Positions 50,551 to 59,823 of a stretch of DNA of 64,000 bases are shown piece by piece (the stretch's first letter is position 1; every line of letters starts with the position of its first letter). The DNA is from JBBWZH01 sp035544115 (GTDB lineage Bacteria > Actinomycetota > Actinomycetes > Mycobacteriales > CADCTP01). The stretch lies in assembly GCA_963714145.1 (NCBI GenBank), contig OY970235.1:4526001-4590000 (forward strand), read 5' to 3'. The translations under genes and the position numbers were made by a program. The notes beneath the pieces are model-generated. The model ran no database searches and was not told the origin of the DNA. It saw only the letters and a list, made by a program, of their open reading frames with translations.

Positions 50551-50928
50551 GTGAGCGTTGCCAGCAACAAGCAGCTCGTGCTCGACTTCTACGAAACCGC
50601 CTTCAACCGCAAGGACATCGACGCGGTCGCGGCGTTCATCGGCCCGGAATACGTGCAGCACAATCCGGCGATCGGGGACGGACTGCCCGGGCTGCTGGAG
50701 CGGCTCGGGCAGTTGGCCGACGCCTCGCCCGAGCTGACGGTCCGGGTCACCCGGCTGATCGCGGAGGGCGACCACGTCACCGCGCACGTGCACGCGGTAC
50801 GGGCGCCCGGGCAGCGCGGCGTCGCGATCATGGACATCTTCCGGGTCGCCGCCGGCAAGCTCGTCGAACACTGGGACGTCATGCAGGACGTGCCGGAACA
50901 CAGCAAGAACCCCAACGGCATGTTCTGA
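50551..50928 (+). CDS. SnoaL-like NTF2-fold protein
   Basis: This 125-residue NTF2-fold protein of the SnoaL-like polyketide-cyclase group has NKQLVLDFYETAFNRKDIDA, YVQHNPAIGDGLPGLL, GDHVTAHVHAVRAPGQRGVA and DIFRVAAGKLVEHWDVMQDV. Most such single-domain proteins have no assigned substrate; the Tyr/His/Asp pocket residues (YVQHN, HWD) are kept. It is the divergent partner and probable target of the TetR regulator. Confidence 0.88.
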   Translation: MSVASNKQLVLDFYETAFNRKDIDAVAAFIGPEYVQHNPAIGDGLPGLLERLGQLADASPELTVRVTRLIAEGDHVTAHVHAVRAPGQRGVAIMDIFRVAAGKLVEHWDVMQDVPEHSKNPNGMF

Positions 50929-50993
50929 CCATTCGGCGGGCACCGACGGCCCGGTGCTGGCTGTCGTGTGCTCACGAGGTGAGGTCGCCGGCG

Positions 50994-51626
50994 ATGGATG
51001 ATGGGCGGATGGTGCCGGACGCGGCTCGGTGGAACCACAACATCCACTACTACCGGCTCGTCTCGGCCGCGCTTCCCGCCGGCACCGAACGGGTTGCGGA
51101 TGTGGGCTGTGGCGAGGGGATGCTGACCCGGCTGCTACGCCGGCAGGTCCCGTACGTCGTCGGTATCGATGCCGACCCGGGCAGTATCGAGCTGGCCCGG
51201 CAGCAGGACCCGGACGCCCGGATCGGCTACCAGTTCGGCGATTTCCGCACCCACCCGTTCCCAGCCGGCTCGTTCGACGCGGTCACCTGCGTGGCCGCAC
51301 TCCACCACATGCGGCCGGCGCCGGCGTTGACCGGGATGGCCGAGCTGCTGCGGCCCGGCGGCGTCCTGATCGTCGTGGGTTGCGCCCGCAGCCGGCTGCC
51401 GGCAGACCTACCGTGGGAGGCCGCCGGGGTGCTGACCCACCGGCTGCTGCGGCTGACCAGGGCCGAGTGGCACCAGCCCGCCCCCACCGTGTGGCCGCCG
51501 GCCCATACGCACGCCCAGCTCCGTCGCCTCGCCCAGCGACTCCTGCCCGGAGTCCGGTACCGCCGCCACCTGCTCTGGCGCTACTCGCTGACCTGGACCA
51601 AACCACCGGCCGCGCCCCCCAGGTAA
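50994..51626 (+). CDS. class I SAM-dependent methyltransferase
   Basis: This 210-residue methyltransferase shows motif I VADVGCGEGMLTRLL, the acidic post-I residue in VVGIDADPGSIEL, motif II-like FDAVTCVAALHHM and motif III LLRPGGVLIVVGC, in the order expected for the Methyltransf_11/25 group. The substrate is unknown. The N-terminal WNHNIHYYRLVSAAL is typical of small-molecule methyltransferases in actinomycetes. The ATG at 50994 is chosen; a GTG at 50979 is possible. It ends at a strong bidirectional terminator. Confidence 0.88.
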   Translation: MDDGRMVPDAARWNHNIHYYRLVSAALPAGTERVADVGCGEGMLTRLLRRQVPYVVGIDADPGSIELARQQDPDARIGYQFGDFRTHPFPAGSFDAVTCVAALHHMRPAPALTGMAELLRPGGVLIVVGCARSRLPADLPWEAAGVLTHRLLRLTRAEWHQPAPTVWPPAHTHAQLRRLAQRLLPGVRYRRHLLWRYSLTWTKPPAAPPR

Positions 51627-51631
51627 CCCTG

Positions 51632-51676
51632 GCCGCCGATTCCCGGCCGGCCAGCTGGCCGGCCGGGATCGGCGGT
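51632..51676. terminator. strong bidirectional terminator
   Basis: A near-perfect palindrome centred on AGCT (51653-51656) has a 14-base perfect inner stem ending in TCCCGGCCGGCCAG, a one-base bulge and nine more pairs (last one G-T). It occupies nearly the whole gap between the converging methyltransferase and AHSA1-type genes. Confidence 0.75.
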
Positions 51677-51683
51677 CGAGACC

Positions 51684-52466
51684 TCAGGCGGGCGCCGGGG
51701 CGTGCGCGGTCAGCCAGCGCTCCCACCCGGCGGCGAGGTCGGCGGCGAGCGTGTCGCGATCGTCGCCGTAGAGGTAGGCCCACACCGACAGGGCGCAGCT
51801 CGGGCCGTGCCCCTCGGCCACCACGAACCCGGTGCCGGCGGCCGGCGTGTCGAGCAGCAGGGCGATGCGGCGCTCGGCCACGTCGGCCACGGTGCCGGCC
51901 AGGCGGGCGCCGTCCCCGCTGTCGAGGTCGAGCCGGTCGCCCACGGCGATGGTCGACGGGATGCCGAGCGCGCCGGTGGCGGTGTCCCATGCCGTCTGCG
52001 AGTCCACCTGCCACATGCCCACCGGCTGCGCCGACGCGGCCTCCCGCCCGCGGAAGTGCTCCAGGTGCAGCCGCAGGTTGAGCAGGAACAGCTTCCAGCC
52101 CTCCTGCAGGTCGTCGTACTGGTCGTCCCACTCGCCGCCGTCGCCGAAGCCGGTGTTGACCAGGCGGACGACGCAGGAGCCGCCGTCCTTGGCCTCGACC
52201 AGCCACTCGAAGGCGAGCCCACCGGCGCCCTCGCCGTCGTCGAAGACCACCCGGTGCGGCGGCTCCCAGGCGGCCACCCGGCCGGGCACCTCCATCTCCG
52301 GACCCGGGCCGAAGGAGGCGCTGGCGGCCCCGCCCGCTCGTTCCTCGACGCGGTGCGGCACGTACCAGGAGGAGATACCCGGACCGGTGGCGATGGCACG
52401 CCACACCTCCTCCGGGGTTCCGGGGACCTCGATGCTCAGGTCGATGGAACGCGGGGTGTCGGACAT
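51684..52466 (-). CDS. SRPBCC/AHSA1-domain protein
   Basis: This 260-residue protein has an N-terminal AHSA1/START-like domain: IDLSIEVPGTPEEVWRAIAT, GISSWYVPHRVEERAGG, VVFDDGEGAGGLAFEWLVEA and a ligand-tunnel region ending LFLLNLRLHLEHF. A C-terminal segment of about 100 residues follows (RLDLDSGDGARLAGTVADVA), which may be a second degenerate copy of the fold. The ATG at 52466 is two bases after the stop of the ArsR-like gene, so the pair is one operon: a regulator with its AHSA1 partner, a common actinomycete arrangement. Confidence 0.85.
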   Translation of the reverse strand: MSDTPRSIDLSIEVPGTPEEVWRAIATGPGISSWYVPHRVEERAGGAASASFGPGPEMEVPGRVAAWEPPHRVVFDDGEGAGGLAFEWLVEAKDGGSCVVRLVNTGFGDGGEWDDQYDDLQEGWKLFLLNLRLHLEHFRGREAASAQPVGMWQVDSQTAWDTATGALGIPSTIAVGDRLDLDSGDGARLAGTVADVAERRIALLLDTPAAGTGFVVAEGHGPSCALSVWAYLYGDDRDTLAADLAAGWERWLTAHAPAPA

Positions 52467-52468
52467 GC

Positions 52469-53143
52469 TCAGGCCTCTCCGTCGGTAGCGGTCGTGGTCG
52501 CGGGGGTGGGCAACGTGCTGGATGACGTGGTGGACGACGGGGCGGTGCCCGGATCCGGGCCGGGCAGTGGATGCGCGGCGACGACGAGGCGGTGCACCCG
52601 GCCACCAGGTGCCGCCTCGTCGTGGTACCGGGCGGCCAGGGACGTCACGGCGTCGGTCAGTTCGGCGGTGAACGCGGCCCGGTCGGCCGCCGAGGCGAAG
52701 CGGATCTCAGCGTCCACGGTGAGGGTGGCCAGCGGCCGCCCGGCCGCCTCCGCCCGTCGGGCCAGCAGGCCGACCTCTCCCACCAGGCGCGCGGCCACGG
52801 CGATCAGGTACCTGGTGGACAGCCGGTCGGTGCGGGCCGGATCGGCACCGCTGCGGCCCAGGGCACCCGGCGAGACCACGTAGCCGCGCGCCGTCGCCCG
52901 CAGCACCCGCTCGGTCAGGCCCCGGCGCGGGCGCTGCTCGACCAGCTCCACGAGCCCGTGCTCCTCGAGGGTGCGCAGGTGGTAGTTCACCCGCTGCCGC
53001 GCCAGGCCGAGCTGCCGGGCCACCGTCGTCGCCGACCCCGGCTCGGCCAGGGCCGCCAGGACGGCGGCACGCACCGGGTCGAGCGCGGCGACAGCCACAG
53101 CCGCATCCTCGATCACCTCGACGTCAAGCACGCCGGCGAGCAT
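52469..53143 (-). CDS. ArsR-like winged-helix regulator
   Basis: This regulator of about 224 residues has a winged helix-turn-helix (LDPVRAAVLAALAEPGSATT, then VARQLGLARQRVNYHLRTLE, EHGLVELVEQRPRRGLTERV). A C-terminal ligand or dimerisation part ends in a Thr/Ser-rich tail. The ATG at 53143 is chosen because a perfect 26-base palindrome ends two bases upstream of it; a TTG at 53167 inside the palindrome is an alternative start. A GGAGG lies before the palindrome. The regulator probably represses itself and the AHSA1 gene by binding at the palindrome. Confidence 0.85.
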   Translation of the reverse strand: MLAGVLDVEVIEDAAVAVAALDPVRAAVLAALAEPGSATTVARQLGLARQRVNYHLRTLEEHGLVELVEQRPRRGLTERVLRATARGYVVSPGALGRSGADPARTDRLSTRYLIAVAARLVGEVGLLARRAEAAGRPLATLTVDAEIRFASAADRAAFTAELTDAVTSLAARYHDEAAPGGRVHRLVVAAHPLPGPDPGTAPSSTTSSSTLPTPATTTATDGEA

Positions 53144-53144
53144 T

Positions 53145-53170
53145 CTATTGACAAGATATCTTGTCAATAG
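53145..53170. promoter_or_regulatory. perfect 26-bp palindromic operator
   Basis: CTATTGACAAGAT is followed directly by its exact inverse, giving 26 symmetric bases. The site is AT-rich in a very GC-rich context and contains TTGACA on both strands. It touches the start of the ArsR-like gene. Confidence 0.85.
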
Positions 53171-53370
53171 CCTCCGTCTGTGACCGCTTCCGCACCGGCC
53201 CGGGCTCGCCGGACCGGCGCGGGATCACCTCAATGACCCGGGCGGGGGTCTGGGCGGTCGGAAACGCCGGCGTCGTGACGGCGCGAACACCGCAGTCTCC
53301 GCACCGCTACCCCGCGCGCCGGCCGACCTGACGGCACCGCCGGGCGGCGCCAACGCGGCCGGTGGCGACG

Positions 53371-53703
53371 CTACTTCGGCGGCAGTGACCGGGCGTACGC
53401 CACGCCGTGCCGGACCCAGTCGCGCAGCTCGTCCTCGGTGTCGACCGCCTCGGGAGCCACCCGCAGCCAGCCGGCCAGCTCCCGGCCGCGCATCTCGAAC
53501 CGGCGTACCCGCGGCTCCCGGATGAGGGTCCCGGTCTGCGCCGGGTCGACCCGCAGCAGCAGCCCGCCCTGGCCGCTGGCGCTGACGGCCATGTTGCCCC
53601 GGACCAGGAACGCCAGCCCGCCGAACATCCGCCGCTCGGTCACCCCTGGCTCGGCCGACAGCAGGGCCCGGACCCGGTCGGCAAGCTCCACGTCGTACGC
53701 CAC
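53371..53703 (-). CDS. TfoX N-terminal-domain protein
   Basis: This 110-residue protein matches the TfoX/Sxy N-terminal domain: VELADRVRALLSAEPGVTER, RMFGGLAFLVRGNMAVSAS, GLLLRVDPAQTGTL and MRGRELAGWLRVAPEAVDTE. In gamma-proteobacteria TfoX controls competence. Single-domain actinomycete forms have no known role. It is a separate gene, read away from the vWA gene at 53818, with about 115 bases between. The 200 bases on its other side (53171-53370) hold no supported gene. Confidence 0.85.
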   Translation of the reverse strand: MAYDVELADRVRALLSAEPGVTERRMFGGLAFLVRGNMAVSASGQGGLLLRVDPAQTGTLIREPRVRRFEMRGRELAGWLRVAPEAVDTEDELRDWVRHGVAYARSLPPK

Positions 53704-53817
53704 CAGCAGAGTCTGCCGGCTACATCACGATCTCGCATCACCGAGCGCCGCGGTGGTCCGGTGGCGCGGCACACCGCGTCCGAGGCCCGAACGGGAACCG
53801 ACGCGGAGGGATGTGCG

Positions 53818-55416
53818 ATGGGCTCGAACGTTCGGCGGTGGGGACGTGGCGCGGCGGCGGCGGTCGCGGTTCTGATCGGGCTGGCGGGATGTTCGTCGGG
53901 GTCCGAGCGGCCGGCCGCGGCGGGGGGTGCCGCGCAGGCTGGCTCGGAGTCGGGGTCGGGGTCGGGGTCGCACTCGCCGAAGCCGCGGTCGCCGGGAGTC
54001 GCGCCGGGTGACCGGGCCGGTGGGGCGGCGGCGCCGGCGCCGGGCAGCGGGTATGGCGACTACGGTCCCGACGAGCCCACGCCGACGGAGGGGCCGGCGG
54101 TGGGGCCGACCCGGACCAGCGTCGACCCGGTATCGACGATCGCGCTGGACGTGGACACCGCCTCGTACGGCTTCACCCAGCGACAACTGCGCGACGGCGT
54201 CTGGCCGCAGCCGGGGACCGTGCGGGCGGAGGAGTTCGTCAACGCCCTGCATCAGGACTACCCGGATCCGGCCGGCGACGGGTTCTCGATCAGCATCGAC
54301 GGCGGCCGCACCCCGGTGCAGGCCGAGGGATCGGCCGGCCACGTGCTCCGGGTCGGGCTGCGCACCCGCGGCCGCGACCAGGCCGACCGCCCGGACGCCG
54401 CGCTCACGTTCGTCATCGACGTGTCCGGCTCGATGGGCGAACCCGGCCGGCTGGACCTGGCCAAGGACGCGCTGCATACGTTGGTACGCCAACTGCGCAG
54501 CAGCGACCGGGTGGCGATCGTGGCGTTCAGCGACACCGCCCGGGTGGTGCAGTCGATGACGCCGGTCCGCGAGCGGGCCGACCTGGACGCGGCGATCGAG
54601 GACCTGCACACCGAGAGCTCGACGAACCTGGAAGCCGGCCTGGTACTGGGCTACCGGGTGGCCCGGGACGGGTTCCGCGCCGGCGCCAGCAACCGGGTCG
54701 TACTGCTGTCCGACGCGCTGGCCAACGTCGGCAACACCAGCGCCGAACCGATCCTGCGGCAGGTCCGTGAGCAGGCCGGCAAGGGCATCGCGCTGCTCGG
54801 CGTCGGCGTGGGCTCGCAGTACGGCGACACGCTGATGGAGCGGCTCGCCGACTCCGGCGACGGGTTCGCGGTGTACGTCAGCGAGCCGGAGCAGGCCCGG
54901 CGGGTGTTCGTCGAGCAGTTGCCGGCCACGATCGAGGTACGGGCGCTGGACGCCAAGGCGCAGGTGCGCTTCGACCCTCGGGTGGTGGAGTCCTACCGGC
55001 TGATCGGTTACGCCGACCGGGCGGTGGCCGACGGCGACTTCAAGGACGACACCGTCGACGGCGGTGAGGTCGGGCCGGGCCACACCGTCACCGCGCTGTA
55101 CGACATACGGCTGCGGCCGGATGCCGAAGGTCGGATCGGGACGGTCGAGGTGCACTGGGTGAACCCGGGTGAGCGGTCGCCGGCCGATGCCCGCCGCGAC
55201 ATCCAGCTGTCCGATGTGGACAGATCGGGCTCGGCGACGTCGCGCTGGCTGCGGGCCGACGTCGTGGCCGCCCGGCTGGCCGAGGCGCTGCGGAGCAACG
55301 ACCGCTCGGCGCTGCCGGGGATCGCGGCCGCCGCCGCGGCGGCCGCCCGCGATCTCGACGACGCCACGGTCCGCGACCTCGCCGACACCGCACGGCGCGC
55401 CGCGCAACTGCGCTGA
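53818..55416 (+). CDS. von Willebrand factor A domain lipoprotein (YfbK-like)
   Basis: This 532-residue lipoprotein has a signal peptide with lipobox (VLIGLAGCSSGSE). A low-complexity Ser/Gly/Pro linker follows (about residues 40-85), then a YfbK-type N-terminal domain (VSTIALDVDTASYGFTQRQL), a vWA domain with intact MIDAS (FVIDVSGSMG) and a YfbK C-terminal domain (YRLIGYADRAVADGDFKDDT). It should be exported, anchored to the membrane and able to bind metal-dependent ligands. The linker has a run of Gly/Ser codons (GSESGSGSGSGSHS-like), prone to length change. The ATG at 53818 follows GGAGGG. Confidence 0.9.
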   Translation: MGSNVRRWGRGAAAAVAVLIGLAGCSSGSERPAAAGGAAQAGSESGSGSGSHSPKPRSPGVAPGDRAGGAAAPAPGSGYGDYGPDEPTPTEGPAVGPTRTSVDPVSTIALDVDTASYGFTQRQLRDGVWPQPGTVRAEEFVNALHQDYPDPAGDGFSISIDGGRTPVQAEGSAGHVLRVGLRTRGRDQADRPDAALTFVIDVSGSMGEPGRLDLAKDALHTLVRQLRSSDRVAIVAFSDTARVVQSMTPVRERADLDAAIEDLHTESSTNLEAGLVLGYRVARDGFRAGASNRVVLLSDALANVGNTSAEPILRQVREQAGKGIALLGVGVGSQYGDTLMERLADSGDGFAVYVSEPEQARRVFVEQLPATIEVRALDAKAQVRFDPRVVESYRLIGYADRAVADGDFKDDTVDGGEVGPGHTVTALYDIRLRPDAEGRIGTVEVHWVNPGERSPADARRDIQLSDVDRSGSATSRWLRADVVAARLAEALRSNDRSALPGIAAAAAAAARDLDDATVRDLADTARRAAQLR

Positions 55417-55510
55417 ACCACCCGGTACGAGCCGGCCGCGCGAGCATCTCGGCATCGCCGCTGTCGCCCTCGCGGCCGACCTGGTGCTGTCCACTTTCGA
55501 CAGCCCGGCA

Positions 55511-55601
55511 GCACCCGCCCGGTGGTCACCGTATTTACCGAAGGGCGGGTGCTCCCTCGACCCCGGATGACAGATCCCTTGACGGGATCCGTCGTCCGGG
55601 G
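55511..55601. terminator. two consecutive hairpins between converging genes
   Basis: GCACCCGCCC ... GGGCGGGTGC (55511-55552) is a perfect 10-base stem with a 22-base loop. CCCCGGATGACAGATCCC ... GGGATCCGTCGTCCGGGG (55561-55601) is a longer, slightly imperfect stem. Together they separate the vWA gene from the converging protease gene. Confidence 0.6.
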
Positions 55602-55649
55602 TCCGGCCACCCACGCCACCCGGCGCGGTGGATCCGAGCTGCGTGGTTC

Positions 55650-56762
55650 CTACGGCCAGATCTGCATGAAGTAGTTGGCCATGAGCGGGGCGACCGGCTG
55701 GTACCAGCTGATCTGGGTGCCGCCCAGGCAGTTGCCGAGCCCGCCGGACGTGATCCCGAGCCCCTTGTCCAGGGCGTAGAGCGGGCCGCCGCTGTCGCCC
55801 GGCTCGGCGCACACGTTCGTCTCGATCAGGCCCGTCACGGTCGTTCTACTGCGCTCGTAGGTCATCGTGACGTTGAGCGCGGTCACGGTGCCGTTGTGCA
55901 CACCGCTGGTGCTGCCGCTGCGGGCCACCCCCTCGCCGATGTAGGGATCGTCCGTGCGGGTGATCACATTGCTCCGGCCCTCGATCTGGCTCAGCACCCG
56001 GATACCCGCACCCGTGTAGTGGACGAAGCCGTAGTCGCCACCCGCACCGAAGACCCCCGGGCCGGAATTGCTCCCGAGCAGGCTGGTGTCGCCGTTTCTG
56101 GCGTACCAGGTGGAGCCGGCGGCGACGCAGTGCCCGGCGGTGAGGAAGTAGTGGAGGTTCGGGTCCGTGTTCCCGATCGGTTGGACGCTGAAGCCGAGGG
56201 AGCACCGGTGACTGCCGCTGAAGATCGCGGTGCCGTTCTTCATCACCGTGGCCGTGGCCGTCATCTGCCCGTCCAGGTACCTGAGCCTGGCCGCCGCCCC
56301 CAGACTCGTCACGACCGACCTGAGCTTGGCCAGATCGGCGCCCTTGACGGAGGTGGACGCCGAGACCACCACCTGGTTGCTGGCGGGGTCCACCGCCCAG
56401 GAGGTGCCGGGGATCCGGGCCGAGCGGTCGAGCGTGGCGGTCGCGCGGGCCAAGTCGGCGCCACTGCGGGCGACCTGACGCGGCACGGCGCCGGCGCCGC
56501 GGACGATCTCCGCGGCGGAACTGTCGGTGACCGTCACGACGAGCTTCCCGCTGGCCCGGTCGAAGTAGGAGCCCGCGCTGCGGGCGCCCAGACGATGCGC
56601 CAGCGCACCGGACAGGGCCGCCGGGTCGGCCGGCGCGACGAGCTCCGGCGCGCGCACCGGCGCGGCCTGCGCGCTCGGGACCGCGACAACGAAGACACCC
56701 GCCACCGCCATCGAGACGACACCGACGGTCGTACGGAACCAGGGTCGAGTTCTGCCGTTCAA
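55650..56762 (-). CDS. secreted S1-family serine protease (streptogrisin/alpha-lytic type)
   Basis: This 370-residue exported protease has a signal peptide (FRTTVGVVSMAVAGVFVVAV, cleavage near SAQAAP), a pro-region (about residues 40-185, with LDRSARIPGTSWAVDPASNQ) that should act as a folding chaperone, and a chymotrypsin-like domain with His in FLTAGHCVAAG, Asp in GGDYGFVHY and Ser in EPGDSGGPLYAL. Cys pairs bracket the active-site loops. The apparent start is a TTG at 56762; the signal peptide follows at once, so any other start must be close. It converges with the vWA gene. Confidence 0.9.
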   Translation of the reverse strand: MNGRTRPWFRTTVGVVSMAVAGVFVVAVPSAQAAPVRAPELVAPADPAALSGALAHRLGARSAGSYFDRASGKLVVTVTDSSAAEIVRGAGAVPRQVARSGADLARATATLDRSARIPGTSWAVDPASNQVVVSASTSVKGADLAKLRSVVTSLGAAARLRYLDGQMTATATVMKNGTAIFSGSHRCSLGFSVQPIGNTDPNLHYFLTAGHCVAAGSTWYARNGDTSLLGSNSGPGVFGAGGDYGFVHYTGAGIRVLSQIEGRSNVITRTDDPYIGEGVARSGSTSGVHNGTVTALNVTMTYERSRTTVTGLIETNVCAEPGDSGGPLYALDKGLGITSGGLGNCLGGTQISWYQPVAPLMANYFMQIWP

Positions 56763-57003
56763 TCCTCACCTGCTTTCATCGGACCGGAGATACCGAACGG
56801 CGGCAGCGCTGCCGCCGCTGGGCCGGCCAGGGCAAGGCTCGCGGCGGGGCGAGGCACGGTCGACGATCCCGACCGATCCCGACCGCGGCTGCCGTCGACC
56901 TCCGCGCCGGCAGGGATCAGCACCTTGGGGAAATCGGGATCAGGGCCGGCGACGCCGGCGATTACACTCCGCGGGTGGTCGGTGTCCGCATCGGGGGCGC
57001 GTG

Positions 57004-59490
57004 ATGTCGCCTCGGAGACGCCCGGACGACGCATCGGTGTCGCTGCCCGACCCGAGCCGGGCCAGGTCCCTGAACGAGTTGGTCGATCAGCTGAAGCTGC
57101 TGAAGATCTGGGCCGGAAACCCGTCCTACCGGGCCATCACGGAGCGAGTCAACGCGGCCTGGTCCGCGGCGGGGCGGCCGGCCGTCGACCTGGTCGGCCG
57201 GACGACGGTGGTGGACTGCTTCCGGGTCGGGCGGCGCCGGCTCAACCCTGAACTGGTGGCCGCCGTGGTGCAGGCGTTGCACGACGACCCCTCGTACAGT
57301 TCGCGCTGGCGCCAGGCGCTGCGGGTGATCGGCGGGCAGAGCCACGCCGCCTCGCAGGTCCAGGTGCAGGACGCGCTGCCGCCGGACGCGGGCGACTTCG
57401 TCGGCCGGACGAGCGAGTTGCGCCGGATCCGCGCGGCCCTGCTCACCGGCGAGGCCGGCGAGGCCGGCGACAACCCGGTCTGCGTCATCACCGGGATGGC
57501 CGGAGTCGGCAAGACCCGGTTGGCCCTCCGCGTGGCACGTGAGCTGGCCCAGCCAGGTCCGACCGCGGGTGGCGGGCCGGCCGCGGTGCTGTTCGTGAAC
57601 CTGCGCGGGTTCGATCCCGACCCGGGCCGGCCCGCCGCGGACCCGGCCGCCGTCCTGGACGGCTTCCTGCACCTCCTGGGCGTTCCGAGCCACCTGGTCC
57701 CGCACCACCTCGACGCTCGCGCCAGGGCGTTCCGGGCCCGGATCGCCGGGACCCGGACCCTCCTCGTCCTGGACAACGCCGCCGACGCCGCGCAGGTCGA
57801 GCCGTTGCTCCCGCACACCGCGGACTGCCCGGTGTTGATCACCAGCAGACGCCCGCTCGCCCCGGCGGTGGACCGGGTCCGGACCCGCGCTGGGCACCCG
57901 GTGCTCGACGTGGAGCTGGGCGTGTTCAGCGCCGGCGAGGCCCGCGACTACGTGGCCCGGGCCGCGACCGGGGTTCCGGTCGGGGACGACTCGAACGCGG
58001 TGGCCCGAATCGCCCGGCGGTGCGGGAACCTGCCGCTGGCCCTCGGGCTGGTGGCCGCACACATCGCCGAAGCAACCGGCTGGACCTTGACCGACCACGC
58101 CGACCGGCTGGACGAGCGGCACGCCGACCGACGTCTCGACTCGGCGGTCGAGGCGGCGCTGGACCTGTCCTACGGGCACCTGCCCGCCACGCCGCGGCGA
58201 CTGCTCCGGCTGACCGCGCTCCATCCGGGAACGGACTTCGATGTGTCCGCCGCCGCCGCCCTGACCGGGGATGACGTCGCCGGCACCGCGGCGCTGCTGG
58301 ACGATCTGCGCCGCGACCATCTGCTGCAACTGCAGCGGCCGGGGCGGTACACCTTCCACGACCTGGTGCGCGCGTACGCCGACGGCCGCAGCCTCGACCA
58401 GGACTCCCCGCAGGCACGCCGGGCCGCGCTGACCCGCCTGTTCGACCACTACCTCGCCGCCAGCGCCGCCGCGATGGACACCGTGTATCCCGCGGAGAGT
58501 CATCGCCGACCGGCTGTGCCCCGATCGAGCACGGCGACCGCGGACCGGTCCAATGTGGACCAGGCGGTCGAGTGGTTGGCGGCCGAACGCGCCAACCTCG
58601 TCAGCGTCGTCGCCCGCAGCGGCGCCGGCGGCTGGCCCACCCATGCCATCCAGCTGTCCGCGACCCTGTTCCGGTACCTCGACGGCGGCCACCACACCGA
58701 TGCCCTGGCCATCCACAGCCACGCCCTGACCGCCGCCCGTGACACCGGCGACGTCGGCGGGGAGGCCCACGCCCTCAACAACGTGGCCGCCGCCTACCTG
58801 AGGTTGGGCCAGCGGGACCGCGCGATCGACCATCTCCTGCGCGCGCTGAGCCTGTTCCGCGCCACCGGCGACCCGGCCGGCCAGGCACGCCCGCTCAGCG
58901 GCCTCGGGATCATCGCGACCCAGCAGCGACGCTTCGGGCCGGCCGCCGCCTACTTCGGGGAGGCGCTCACCTTGTGCCGGCAGGCCGGCGACACTTTCGG
59001 CGAAGCGCGCGCCCTGGCCAACGTCGGGGATATCGAAGCGCGGCTGGGCCGGTACGGGCCGAGCGCGGGTCACCTCCAGCAGGCCCTGGACATGCTCCGG
59101 CGATCCGGCGACGTGGAGGGCGAATCCAAGGCCCTGTACATCCTGGGCATGCTGCACCTGACCTGCGGCCGCCCCGCCGAAGCACGCGAATCGCTCCAGC
59201 GGGCGCTGGCCGTCTTTCGCGACATCGGGGAGCGCGAGGCCGAGGCCGCGGTCCTCAACGGGCTGGGCGAAGCCGCGACCGCCGCCGACGACCCGTCCGA
59301 CGCGATCGTGCAGCACCGCCGGGCGCTGGCGATCGCCGTCGACATCGGCGACCTGGAGCAGCAGGCCCGCGCCCACCGCGGCCTGGGTCAGGCCCACCGC
59401 ACCCTCGACCGGCACGAGATCGCCGATGAGCACGCCCAGCGCGCGTCGACGTTGTCCGCCGACTTCGGTATTCCGGACACGAGCGGATGA
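57004..59490 (+). CDS. AfsR-like STAND NTPase with TPR repeats
   Basis: This 828-residue protein has an N-terminal helix-turn-helix-like part (RSLNELVDQLKLLKIWAGNP, SYRAITERVN) and an NB-ARC/STAND NTPase with Walker A GMAGVGKTRLALRVA, Walker B RTLLVLDNAADA and the GxP-type sensor CGNLPLALGLV. It ends in about seven tetratricopeptide repeats (GGEAHALNNVAAAYLRLGQR and similar). It resembles the AfsR/GerE-associated group without the SARP domain. It diverges from the protease gene, and its TPRs may sense a protein or peptide ligand. An in-frame GTG at 57001 immediately precedes the chosen ATG. Confidence 0.88.
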   Translation: MSPRRRPDDASVSLPDPSRARSLNELVDQLKLLKIWAGNPSYRAITERVNAAWSAAGRPAVDLVGRTTVVDCFRVGRRRLNPELVAAVVQALHDDPSYSSRWRQALRVIGGQSHAASQVQVQDALPPDAGDFVGRTSELRRIRAALLTGEAGEAGDNPVCVITGMAGVGKTRLALRVARELAQPGPTAGGGPAAVLFVNLRGFDPDPGRPAADPAAVLDGFLHLLGVPSHLVPHHLDARARAFRARIAGTRTLLVLDNAADAAQVEPLLPHTADCPVLITSRRPLAPAVDRVRTRAGHPVLDVELGVFSAGEARDYVARAATGVPVGDDSNAVARIARRCGNLPLALGLVAAHIAEATGWTLTDHADRLDERHADRRLDSAVEAALDLSYGHLPATPRRLLRLTALHPGTDFDVSAAAALTGDDVAGTAALLDDLRRDHLLQLQRPGRYTFHDLVRAYADGRSLDQDSPQARRAALTRLFDHYLAASAAAMDTVYPAESHRRPAVPRSSTATADRSNVDQAVEWLAAERANLVSVVARSGAGGWPTHAIQLSATLFRYLDGGHHTDALAIHSHALTAARDTGDVGGEAHALNNVAAAYLRLGQRDRAIDHLLRALSLFRATGDPAGQARPLSGLGIIATQQRRFGPAAAYFGEALTLCRQAGDTFGEARALANVGDIEARLGRYGPSAGHLQQALDMLRRSGDVEGESKALYILGMLHLTCGRPAEARESLQRALAVFRDIGEREAEAAVLNGLGEAATAADDPSDAIVQHRRALAIAVDIGDLEQQARAHRGLGQAHRTLDRHEIADEHAQRASTLSADFGIPDTSG

Positions 59491-59556
59491 AGCGCGGCCG
59501 CCCCTCCCCCGGGCCGCACCGGGCCGGAGGTCGTCCTGGCCGCCGGTCGGCAGCGG

Positions 59557-59823
59557 TCAGGAGATGATCCGGTTGTAGACCAGATGGGTCCGATCACCCA
59601 TCGGGGTGCAGGCGGAGACGAAGTCCCAGCTGCTGAGCAGGGCCGCGCGGGCGGCAGCACAGTCGGCGGCCTGGGTCGGGCCGGTGAACCAGCGTTCCCC
59701 GCGCACGATGCAGCAGGGACCGGCGGCCTGGGCGGACGCGGCATACGGTGCTACCGCGGCCGTCAGGCCGCCGGCCGACACGATGAGGGCGGCCGTTGCC
59801 GCCACCCGGAACCTCGTCCGCAT
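59557..59823 (-). CDS. small secreted protein of unknown function
   Basis: This 88-residue exported peptide has a signal sequence (MRTRFRVAATAALIVSAGGL, cleavage near ASAQAAG). A short mature part contains four Cys (CCIV, ADCAAA, SACTPM) and a Trp/Phe patch (GERWFTGPTQ), likely disulfide-bonded. GGAGGG precedes the ATG at 59823. I recognise no family. It converges with the STAND gene with about 65 bases between, rich in GC inverted pieces. Confidence 0.7.
   Translation of the reverse strand: MRTRFRVAATAALIVSAGGLTAAVAPYAASAQAAGPCCIVRGERWFTGPTQAADCAAARAALLSSWDFVSACTPMGDRTHLVYNRIIS

Noticed and set aside
53171..53370. Short plus-strand frame near 53234 after the ArsR-like operator
   Set aside because: About 30 codons, no ribosome-binding site and no family resemblance.
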